Source of the DNA: Nocardia arthritidis NBRC 100137 | GTDB taxonomy: Bacteria; Actinomycetota; Actinomycetes; Mycobacteriales; Mycobacteriaceae | Length of the DNA stretch: 43,126 bases | Direction: 5' to 3' | Assembly: GCF_001612765.1 (NCBI RefSeq) | Contig: NZ_BDBB01000055.1 | Coordinates: 1-43,126, forward strand | Part shown: positions 6,252 through 13,878 of the stretch, one piece after another | Position numbering within the stretch: the stretch's first letter is position 1 | Layout of the letters: every line of letters begins with the position of its first letter | Made by a program: the position numbers and the translations under genes | Notes under the pieces: generated by a model | Databases searched by the model: none | What the model was told of the DNA's origin: nothing | Seen by the model: the letters and a program-made list of their open reading frames with translations, nothing else

Positions 6252-8741
6252 CCGTCGCGACCGAATTGCCCGGTACCGCACCGATCCCCAGCGTCGCAAT
6301 CCGGTAGCCGTGCCGGTCGCGACCACACCCGCTGCCAGGGAAGCGAGCAGCCCCGCGAGCCGGTGCTGTTCGAACAGCGGGTACACCTGCCAGTGCAGCA
6401 GATAGACGAACAGCGATCCTTCGGCCAGCACCGCCGCGCAGACGGCGACGACGGCGGGAACGCGGATCGCGGACAACCACACCAGAGCGAGCAAGCCAGC
6501 CATGATCAGTCGCTCCCGCTCGGGAACGCCGAAATATCCAGGCACCGCGATGAGTACGACGGCGCTCACCGTCATCCGCTGCCACATCGACGTCGCCTTC
6601 GCCGCCGCCCAGCCGAGCGCGAACAGCCACACCGCCAGAGGGGAGAACGGGATGTCCTTCGCCGAATACAGACCGAACGCCTGGTATCGGAAGACGAGAC
6701 ATAGTGCGACCAGCGCCATCGCGAACCAGAACGGCTCGGCGCGTTGCCACCGGTCCACCACGGGGAGCCGGATCAGCAGCGCGGCGGCCAGCATGAAGTA
6801 CACGAGCACCTCGAGAAACCACAGGTGCCCGGCGGTGGCGCTGTCGTGCGGGCCGAGAATCTTGTTCAACAACAGGACATTCTGCCAACCGTAGTAGTCG
6901 CTGAACGGCAGCGTCAGCGCGACCCAGAGCGCCGTGGGCGCCGCGATGGATCCCACGGCGCGCAGCGTGTGCCGCAAGCGCTCGGCGGGTGGCGCCGCGG
7001 TCACGGCGAACCGCGCGAAGTTGAACCCGGCCACACCGAGCAGCACGTGCGCCGCGCCCCACCGCACGAACACTCCGGCGTGCGCGCTCACGATCAGCAC
7101 GATGCCGATCGCACGCAGCAGGGTTCCGGTGTCGAGCGCCCGTCCGAACCGGCTGCGGCCCTCCGGTATCCGCTCCAAGTCCGCCACGGGCGTGTTCGGC
7201 CAGTCGGTGGGCAGGCCGCCGAGCGCCCGCTCCAGTCGTGCCGCGGTGGTCACGTAGGTCAGCGAATTCCCGCCGAGCTCGACGAACGTGCTGTCCGCGT
7301 GGACCCGCGCGGGGTCGATGCCGAGGGTGGTGGCGTAGAGGGCGCGGATGTCACGCACCTGCGGCAGGGATCCGGCCAGCCGGCGGATCGCGGGGTAGTC
7401 GGGTTTGCCATTCGGTAGCCGTGGCATCCGTTCGACCGGGCGGGTCCGGATGGCCGCGGCGGGCAGGCCGGACAAGCGCGTGGCGATTTCGGTCGGATCG
7501 GACCGGGGGGTCTCCACCGCGATGACCAGGTGCGTGTCGTCGTCGGCGCAACACGCCGTGAAACCGGCCGCCGCCAGCCCGGATTCGAGCCGCTCCAGAT
7601 CGATGCGCAGGCCGAAGATCTTGGCGAACCTGCTGCGCCTGCCGACCACCTGATACAAGCCCTCCGGTGTGCGCCGGGCCAGGTCGCCGGTGCGCAGGGC
7701 GTCGAGCGAGCGGCCGAGTGCGAGGTCTGCGGCCGACTTCGCGTAGCCCATCATCACATTGGCGCCGTGATAGACCAGTTCGCGCGGTTCGTCCCCCTCG
7801 TCGGCTTCCTCGACCGGTTCGAGGGTGAATTCGCCACCGGGGATCGGTATCCCGATACAGTCGGGATGCGCGCTCGCCAGATGCGCGGGCAGGTAGGCCA
7901 TCCGGGCGGTGGCCTCGGTCTGTCCGTACATGACCACGAAAGCCCAGCCGTTCGCCCGGCCCAGTTCGGCGTATTCGCGCACTCGCCGCGGCGCCAGCCT
8001 GCCGCCGGCCTGGGTGACGTAGCGCAGGTGCGGCAGAGCCATGCGAGCGAAACCGATGCGGTCGAGCAGATCGATGGTGTAGGGAACCGCGGCGAAAGAC
8101 GTTGCGCGACACTCCCGGAACGCGCGCCAGAATTCCACGTCCAGTACCGACCGGTCGGTGAGCAGGAGGCTCGCTCCGCGCAACAGATGACTGTGCACCA
8201 CCGACAGGCCGTAGCAGTAGAACATCGGCAGGGTAGTGGCCGCGCAGTCCTCCGGGCCGATGGTCAGGTACTCGGCGATGGCCGCGGCGTTGGCGCGCAC
8301 GTTCGTCGCCGAGAGCCGGACGAGCTTGGGCGAGCCCGTGGACCCCGAGGTGCTCAGCAGCAGCGCGAGGTCCGGATGCAGACGATGCGCCGAGCGCTCC
8401 CGGACCACGCGTGCGCGGCCTCCTTCGATGAGGACGTCCGGATCGTAGGCGTCCCGCAACTCCGCAGTGATCTGCTCGGTGAGTAACACGACGCAGCCGG
8501 CGCTGAGCGCTCCGAGATACGCGACGAGCGAGGCGAGGTCATTGCGCGCGGCGAGCGCGACGAGGCGGCGGGCCGGGCCGAGCTCGGCCGCGTAACCCTC
8601 GACCAGCGCCGCAAGCCGAGCGTAAGTGACCTGCCGCGCGGGTTCGGGCACGGCGGCGTCCGTATCCACACGGTCGGCGCGCCGGACGGCGATCCGCTCG
8701 TCGAAGGTGCGCAGACGCTCGACGATCGGATGGACGGTCAC
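6153..8741 (-). CDS. Fusion protein: adenylation domain + carrier domain + acyltransferase-3 membrane domain
   Basis: The protein has 862 residues from GTG 8741. Residues 30-455 are an AMP-forming ligase: STSGSTGSPK (130-139), YGQTEATAR (272-280), TGDL (351-354) and the catalytic lysine region NGKPDYP (Lys446). Residues about 465-525 are a carrier domain with phosphopantetheine site GGNS (Ser493). From about residue 540 to 820 there are some ten hydrophobic segments typical of acyltransferase family 3: LRAIGIVLIVSAH (His554), GHLWFLEVLVYF and a late FVYLLHW. The layout suggests that one polypeptide activates a carboxylic or amino acid, loads it on its own arm and transfers it to an acceptor at or across the membrane. 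The substrate is unknown. The C-terminal ~30 residues are basic and overlap the recombinase-like gene on the other strand. Confidence 0.85.
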   Translation of the reverse strand: MTVHPIVERLRTFDERIAVRRADRVDTDAAVPEPARQVTYARLAALVEGYAAELGPARRLVALAARNDLASLVAYLGALSAGCVVLLTEQITAELRDAYDPDVLIEGGRARVVRERSAHRLHPDLALLLSTSGSTGSPKLVRLSATNVRANAAAIAEYLTIGPEDCAATTLPMFYCYGLSVVHSHLLRGASLLLTDRSVLDVEFWRAFRECRATSFAAVPYTIDLLDRIGFARMALPHLRYVTQAGGRLAPRRVREYAELGRANGWAFVVMYGQTEATARMAYLPAHLASAHPDCIGIPIPGGEFTLEPVEEADEGDEPRELVYHGANVMMGYAKSAADLALGRSLDALRTGDLARRTPEGLYQVVGRRSRFAKIFGLRIDLERLESGLAAAGFTACCADDDTHLVIAVETPRSDPTEIATRLSGLPAAAIRTRPVERMPRLPNGKPDYPAIRRLAGSLPQVRDIRALYATTLGIDPARVHADSTFVELGGNSLTYVTTAARLERALGGLPTDWPNTPVADLERIPEGRSRFGRALDTGTLLRAIGIVLIVSAHAGVFVRWGAAHVLLGVAGFNFARFAVTAAPPAERLRHTLRAVGSIAAPTALWVALTLPFSDYYGWQNVLLLNKILGPHDSATAGHLWFLEVLVYFMLAAALLIRLPVVDRWQRAEPFWFAMALVALCLVFRYQAFGLYSAKDIPFSPLAVWLFALGWAAAKATSMWQRMTVSAVVLIAVPGYFGVPERERLIMAGLLALVWLSAIRVPAVVAVCAAVLAEGSLFVYLLHWQVYPLFEQHRLAGLLASLAAGVVATGTATGLRRWGSVRYRAIRSRRSALHGPHPRRRLLGQFGDQDVARNRLTGKVIE

Positions 8742-8748
8742 CGGCGAA

Positions 8749-8754
8749 AGTGTA
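8749..8754 (-). promoter_or_regulatory. Putative leaderless -10 box of the adenylation/acyltransferase gene
   Basis: TACACT on the minus strand ends seven bases before GTG 8741. No purine-rich ribosome binding site lies in the seven-base spacer, so a leaderless start is the simplest reading. Confidence 0.45.
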
Positions 8755-8843
8755 GGAGGCGGCCGTTGCCCGGCCCGAAGGTGGCCCCCTGGCGAACTTC
8801 CGGTGAACGGCCGTCCGGCCCGAACACGCCGCCGCCGCGCCGA

Positions 8844-9728
8844 TCAGAGACCGAAGCTGCCCGGACCTCGTCTGCGCAGGTACTTCTCGAATTCCGCCGC
8901 GATGGCGTCGCCGTCGATCTTGGCCATCGCCTCGTTCACGTCGACCGCCGCGTCCCCGCGCTCCTCGAGCGAGCGCACGTACTCGCTGATCTCCTCGTCG
9001 CCCACGGTCATCTCGTTGACCGCGGTCTCCCAGTCCTCCGCCTGCTTGGGCAGCTCACCCAGCGGCACCTCGATGTCGAGCACGTCCTCCACCCGGTGCA
9101 GCAGCGCGATGGTCGCCTTCGGATTGGGCGGCTGGGAAACATAGTGCGGGACGGCGGCCCAGAACGACACCGCCGGGACGCCCGCCTTCACGCATTGGTC
9201 CTGTAGCACGCCGGTGATTCCGGTGGGGCCCTCGTAGCGGGTCTGTTCCAGGTTGAACCGCTCGGCCGCCTCCTTGCTGTAGGCCGAGCCGGTCACCGGC
9301 ACCGGTCTGGTATGCGGAGTGTCCGCGAGCAACGCGCCGAGAATGACCACCGTCTGCACCCCGAGCTGCTCGATGAACTCCAGCAGGTCGCCGCAGAAGC
9401 TGCGCCAGCGCATGTTCGGTTCGATGCCGCGCAGCAGCACCACGTCACGGTCGCTTCCGGGCGGCGAGCAGACCGACAGCATCGTCGACGGCCACTGGAT
9501 TTCCCTGGTCACCCCGTCCACTTGACGCACGGTCGGCCGGTTGACCTGATAGTCGTAGTAGTCCTCGGAGTCGAGTTCGGCCAACGGTTCGGCGTCCCAG
9601 ATCAGTTCCAGATGCTCGACGGCGCCGCTGGCCGCGTCACCGGCGTCGTTCCACCCCTCGAAGGCGGCGACCAGTACCGGATCCCGCAACGTCGGCAGTT
9701 CCGGATCGGGAGTTTCACTGGCGTTCAC
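8844..9728 (-). CDS. PAC2 family protein (Rv2125-like)
   Basis: The protein has 294 residues, start GTG 9728. It shows the PAC2 (proteasome assembly chaperone 2-like) family signatures: LRDPVLVAAFEGWNDAGDAAS near the N-terminus, a central GVQTVVILGALLADTPHTRPVPVTG block, and VSFWAAVPHYVSQPPNPKA. The tail DGDAIAAEFEKYLRRR is conserved in the actinobacterial members. In M. tuberculosis the homologue Rv2125 sits beside metH, as here. The exact role of bacterial PAC2 proteins is not settled. The gene is divergent from metH across a 166-base spacer, and both genes seem to have leaderless promoters. Confidence 0.9.
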   Translation of the reverse strand: MNASETPDPELPTLRDPVLVAAFEGWNDAGDAASGAVEHLELIWDAEPLAELDSEDYYDYQVNRPTVRQVDGVTREIQWPSTMLSVCSPPGSDRDVVLLRGIEPNMRWRSFCGDLLEFIEQLGVQTVVILGALLADTPHTRPVPVTGSAYSKEAAERFNLEQTRYEGPTGITGVLQDQCVKAGVPAVSFWAAVPHYVSQPPNPKATIALLHRVEDVLDIEVPLGELPKQAEDWETAVNEMTVGDEEISEYVRSLEERGDAAVDVNEAMAKIDGDAIAAEFEKYLRRRGPGSFGL

Positions 9729-9734
9729 TCGGTC

Positions 9735-9740
9735 AGCCTA
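9735..9740 (-). promoter_or_regulatory. Putative leaderless -10 box of the PAC2 gene
   Basis: TAGGCT on the minus strand lies six bases before GTG 9728, the spacing expected when transcription starts at the start codon. Confidence 0.45.
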
Positions 9741-9881
9741 CGGCGTGCGGCGATATGGCGTGTCGTATGACGGCCGGACCGGGTGGCGTGTTCCGCGAGC
9801 GGATGCGGCGGTGTCGGGCCGGGCGTGTGGTCCAGGACACCGAGGCTCGACGCGGTGGCCTGGAACGTCCACCCCGCCCAC

Positions 9882-9887
9882 TACGCT
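9882..9887 (+). promoter_or_regulatory. Putative leaderless -10 box of metH
   Basis: TACGCT lies seven bases before the metH ATG at 9895. This supports that start over the open frame extending back to 9745, and leaves no room for a 5' leader riboswitch on that transcript. Confidence 0.5.
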
Positions 9888-9894
9888 GGAACGC

Positions 9895-12800
9895 ATGTCT
9901 GCGTCCATCCCCGCCGAGTTCGACACCACGCTACTCGACACGCTGCGCCGCCGTGTCGTCATCGGCGACGGTGCGATGGGCACCATGCTGCAAGCGGCTG
10001 ATCTGACCCTGGACGATTTCCGCGGGTTGGAGGGCTGTAACGAGATCCTCAACGACACCCGCCCCGACGTCCTGCGCGCCATCCACCGCGCCTATTTCGA
10101 GGCGGGCGCCGACGCGGTCGAGACCAACACCTTCGGCTGCAACCTGCCCAACCTCGCCGACTACGACATCGCCGACCGGATCCGCGACCTGTCCGAGCGC
10201 GGCACCAGGCTGGCCCGCGAGGTCGCCGACGAGATGGGTCCGTCCGCCGACGGTACGCCACGGTACGTGCTCGGCTCGATGGGGCCGGGCACCAAGCTGC
10301 CCACGCTCGGTCACGCCCCGTTCGCCGCGCTGCGCGACGCCTACGCCGAGGCCGCCCTCGGCATGCTGGACGGCGGCGCCGACGCCATTCTCATCGAGAC
10401 CTGCCAGGACCTGCTCCAGGTGAAGGCGGCGGTGACCGGCAGCAGGCGCGCGATGGCGAAGCTGGGCCGCCGGATCCCGATCATCACCCACGTCACGGTG
10501 GAGACCACCGGCACGATGCTGGTCGGCAGCGAGATCGGCGCGGCGCTGACGGCCCTGGAGCCGCTCGGCATCGACATGATCGGCCTGAACTGCGCGACCG
10601 GCCCGGACGAGATGAGCGAGCACCTGCGCCACCTGTCCCGGCACGCGCAGGTGCCGGTCTCGGTGATGCCGAACGCCGGGCTGCCGGTGCTCGGCGCCGC
10701 CGGAGCGGAGTATCCGCTCACGCCCGAGGAACTCGCGGTCGCGCTGCGCGGGTTCGTCACCGAGTTCGGGCTGGCCCTGGTCGGCGGCTGCTGCGGGACC
10801 ACGCCCGAGCACATCCGCCAGGTCACCGCCGCGGTGCGCGAGGTCGAGCAGGCCCTGCCGCCGATCGCCGAGCGGCGCGCGCCGGTGCACGAGCCGAGCG
10901 TGTCCAGCATGTACACCGCGGTGCCGTTCGAACAGGACGCCTCGGTCCTGATGATCGGCGAGCGCACGAACGCCAACGGCTCCAAGGCCTTTCGCGACGC
11001 CATGCTGGCCGAGGACTGGCAGAAGTGCCTGGACATCGCCAAGGACCAGACCCGCGACGGTGCGCACATGCTCGATCTGTGCGTCGACTACGTCGGGCGG
11101 GACGGCACCCGCGACATGGCGGAGCTGGCCGCCCGGCTGGCCACCGCCTCGACGCTGCCGATCATGCTCGACTCCACCGAGGCCCCGGTGTTGCAGGCCG
11201 GGCTGGAACGTCTCGGCGGGCGTTGCGCGGTCAACTCGGTGAACTACGAGGACGGCGCCGGTCCCGATTCGCGTTTCCAGCAGACCATGCGGCTGGTGGC
11301 CGAGCACGGCGCCGCGGTGGTGGCGCTGACCATCGACGAGGAGGGTCAGGCCCGCACCGCGGCGAAGAAGGTGGAGATCGCCGAACGGTTGATCGCCGAC
11401 ATCACCGGCAACTGGGGGCTGTCGGAGAGCGACATCATCATCGACACGCTCACCTTCACCCTCGGCACGGGCCAGGAGGAGTCGCGCCGCGACGGGCTGG
11501 AGACCATCGAGGCCATCCGCGAGCTCAAGCGCCGCCATCCGCGGGTGCAGACCACCCTGGGTCTGTCCAACATCTCCTTCGGTCTCAATCCGGCGGCCCG
11601 GCAGGTGCTCAACTCGGTCTTCATGCACGAATGCGTCGAGGCCGGTCTGGACTCCGCGATCGTGCACGCCTCGAAGATCCTCCCGATCAGCCGGATCCCG
11701 GACGAGCAGCGCGAAACCGCGCTGGATCTGGTGTACGACCGCCGCGGCGAGGACTACGACCCGCTGCAGAAGCTGATGGCGCTGTTCGAAGGCGTCTCCA
11801 CTTCCTCGTCGAAGGCGTCGCGGGCGGAGGAACTGGCCGCGCTGCCGCTGTTCGAGCGGCTGGAGCGGCGGATCGTCGACGGTGAGCGAGCGGGGATGGA
11901 GGCCGACCTCGACGCGGCCATGACCGAGGTGCCGCCGCTGCAGATCATCAACGAGACCCTGCTCGCCGGGATGAAGACGGTCGGTGAGCTGTTCGGCTCC
12001 GGTCAGATGCAGCTGCCGTTCGTGTTGCAGTCCGCCGAGGTGATGAAGGCCGCCGTCGCGTACCTGGAGCCGCATATGGAGGCCACCGACGACAGCGGCA
12101 AGGGCCGCATCGTGCTGGCCACCGTCAAGGGCGACGTGCACGACATCGGCAAGAACCTGGTGGACATCATCCTGTCGAACAACGGCTACGAGGTGGTCAA
12201 TCTCGGCATCAAGCAGCCGATCGCCACCATCCTGGACGCGGCGATGGACAAGAAGGCCGACGTCATCGGCATGTCCGGCCTGCTGGTGAAGTCGACGGTG
12301 GTGATGAAGGAGAACCTGGAGGAACTCAACGCCAAGGGCGTGGCCGAGCAGTTCCCCGTACTGCTCGGCGGCGCGGCCCTCACCCGGTCGTACGTGGAGA
12401 ACGATCTCACCGCGGTGTACGAGGGCGACGTGCACTACGCGCGCGACGCGTTCGAGGGCCTGCGGCTGATGGACGACATCATGACCCGCAAGCGCGGCGG
12501 CGAATCGGACCCCGACAGCCCGGAAGCCGTCGCCGAGCGGGAGCGGGCCGCCGAGCGCAAAGCGCGCCACGAGCGGTCCAAGCGGATCGCCGCGGAGCGC
12601 CGGGCGGCCGAGGTGCCCGTCGTGGTGCCCGAACGCTCCGATGTCGCGGCCGACCTGCCGGTGCCGGTGCCGCCGTTCTGGGGCACGCGGCTGGTGAAAG
12701 GTCTCGCCCTGCACGAGTACTCGGGTCTGCTGGACGAGCGGGCGCTGTTCCTGGGGCAGTGGGGCCTGCGCGGGCAGCGCGGCGGCGACGGGCCGAGCTA

Positions 12801-13491
12801 CGAGGAACTGGTGGAGACCGAGGGCAGGCCGCGCCTGCGCGCCTGGCTGGACCGGTTGAGCACCGAAGGCGTGTTGCAGCACGCCGCGGTGGTGTACGGC
12901 TACTTCCCCGCGGTGTCCGAAGGCGACGACGTCATCGTGCTCACCGAACCGGAACCCGACGCGCCGGAACGGTACCGGTTCACCTTCCCCCGTCAGCAGC
13001 GCGACCGTTTCCTGTGCATCGCCGACTTCATCCGTTCCCGGGACTACGCCCGCACGACCGGTCAGGTCGACGTCATGCCGTTCCAGCTGGTCACCATGGG
13101 CCAGCCGATCGCCGACTTCGCCAACGAACTGTTCGCGGGCGACAGCTACCGCGACTACCTGGAGGTGCACGGCATCGGCGTCCAGCTCACCGAGGCGCTC
13201 GCCGAGTACTGGCACCGGCGCATCCGCGAGGAACTCGTCCTCGACGGCCACGCGGTCGCCGAATCCGACCCGGCGGACGTGCTGGAGTACTTCAAGCTCG
13301 GTTACCGCGGCGCGCGTTACTCCTTCGGCTACGGCGCCTGCCCCGACCTGGAGGACCGCGCCAAGCTGGTCGACCTGCTCGAGGCCGATCGCATCGGCGT
13401 GGTGCTGTCGGAGGAGTTGCAGCTGCATCCGGAGCAGTCCACCGATGCGTTCGTGTTGCTGCATCCGGAGGCGAAGTACTTCAACGCGTAA
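9895..13491 (+). CDS. metH: Cobalamin-dependent methionine synthase MetH
   Basis: The enzyme (1198 residues) transfers the methyl group of 5-methyltetrahydrofolate to homocysteine through cobalamin. Residues 1-330 are the homocysteine domain with zinc ligands Cys233 (GLNCATG) and Cys299/Cys300 (GGCCGTT). About 345-620 is the folate (pterin-binding) domain starting at MIGERTNANGSKAF. About 640-880 is the cobalamin cap and binding domain, with KGDVHDIGKN at residues 745-754 carrying the cobalt-ligating His. About 920-1198 is the reactivation (AdoMet-binding) domain with RYSFGYGACPD near the end. An open frame continues 50 codons upstream, but the ATG at 9895 fits the family and the promoter. 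Length is normal. A decayed copy of its last 48 codons follows downstream. Confidence 0.98.
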   Translation: MSASIPAEFDTTLLDTLRRRVVIGDGAMGTMLQAADLTLDDFRGLEGCNEILNDTRPDVLRAIHRAYFEAGADAVETNTFGCNLPNLADYDIADRIRDLSERGTRLAREVADEMGPSADGTPRYVLGSMGPGTKLPTLGHAPFAALRDAYAEAALGMLDGGADAILIETCQDLLQVKAAVTGSRRAMAKLGRRIPIITHVTVETTGTMLVGSEIGAALTALEPLGIDMIGLNCATGPDEMSEHLRHLSRHAQVPVSVMPNAGLPVLGAAGAEYPLTPEELAVALRGFVTEFGLALVGGCCGTTPEHIRQVTAAVREVEQALPPIAERRAPVHEPSVSSMYTAVPFEQDASVLMIGERTNANGSKAFRDAMLAEDWQKCLDIAKDQTRDGAHMLDLCVDYVGRDGTRDMAELAARLATASTLPIMLDSTEAPVLQAGLERLGGRCAVNSVNYEDGAGPDSRFQQTMRLVAEHGAAVVALTIDEEGQARTAAKKVEIAERLIADITGNWGLSESDIIIDTLTFTLGTGQEESRRDGLETIEAIRELKRRHPRVQTTLGLSNISFGLNPAARQVLNSVFMHECVEAGLDSAIVHASKILPISRIPDEQRETALDLVYDRRGEDYDPLQKLMALFEGVSTSSSKASRAEELAALPLFERLERRIVDGERAGMEADLDAAMTEVPPLQIINETLLAGMKTVGELFGSGQMQLPFVLQSAEVMKAAVAYLEPHMEATDDSGKGRIVLATVKGDVHDIGKNLVDIILSNNGYEVVNLGIKQPIATILDAAMDKKADVIGMSGLLVKSTVVMKENLEELNAKGVAEQFPVLLGGAALTRSYVENDLTAVYEGDVHYARDAFEGLRLMDDIMTRKRGGESDPDSPEAVAERERAAERKARHERSKRIAAERRAAEVPVVVPERSDVAADLPVPVPPFWGTRLVKGLALHEYSGLLDERALFLGQWGLRGQRGGDGPSYEELVETEGRPRLRAWLDRLSTEGVLQHAAVVYGYFPAVSEGDDVIVLTEPEPDAPERYRFTFPRQQRDRFLCIADFIRSRDYARTTGQVDVMPFQLVTMGQPIADFANELFAGDSYRDYLEVHGIGVQLTEALAEYWHRRIREELVLDGHAVAESDPADVLEYFKLGYRGARYSFGYGACPDLEDRAKLVDLLEADRIGVVLSEELQLHPEQSTDAFVLLHPEAKYFNA

Positions 13492-13878
13492 GCGTGCGAC
13501 GTGGGTGGTGCCGCGGGCCGCAGGCGAGCGGCGGGGTGCACCGCGAGCCATAGCGAAAGGCTCTCGCGCCAAGGGTCTTTGCTACCTGGCCGGATGTCGA
13601 TTCTCCCGCGAATCGGAGTGCGCGTCGGCGCGTCATGGCGCGCGGGCGCGCGGTGTTGACCTGGGCGATCGCCCAGGCCCGCGCCGGGAGGTGGATGTCT
13701 GTCGGGTGGATGTGCCATTGTCGAAGGCGTTGTAACTGCATCCGGGGCAGTCGGCGGATGCGTTCGCTTCCCTGCTCAGTGGTGCGAAGCACCTCGGCGC
13801 GTACGCCTTCGGAGTCCTTGGCGGGCTTGCGCGCGGAGTGCGAACGGCTAGGCGCGTGAGTAGGAGAGGCACACCACC
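13492..13878. other. 387-base spacer between metH and kinase gene
   Basis: No intact gene is visible. The first part holds a weak imperfect hairpin around GAGCC/GGCTC (about 13548-13576) that might end metH transcription. The later part (13658-13804) is a decayed copy of the metH 3' end, listed separately. The last 75 bases lead into the kinase ribosome binding site (AGGAGAGG). Confidence 0.6.
13658..13804 (+). pseudogene. Decayed duplicate of the metH 3' end
   Basis: Read in one frame this stretch aligns without gaps to the last 48 codons of metH (13345-13488), always at an offset of 313 bases; I count 21 of 48 identical residues. Clear matches are DL.DR at the start, LS..L.LHP.QS.DAF in the middle and AK..(x)A at the end. 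Codon 26 is a stop (TAA) and the position of the metH stop has become TAC. It is a non-coding relic of a tandem duplication of the metH tail, probably left by an insertion or rearrangement between metH and the kinase. Confidence 0.75.

Noticed and set aside
9729..9894. Possible cobalamin riboswitch in front of metH
   Set aside because: The spacer is only 166 bases, shows no B12-box-like sequence, and the metH transcript appears leaderless.
9931..13572. A 1213-codon open frame antisense to metH
   Set aside because: It is the mirror of the GC-rich codon pattern of metH, which has clear motifs on the plus strand. The antisense product is His/Gln/Leu-rich without any family match.
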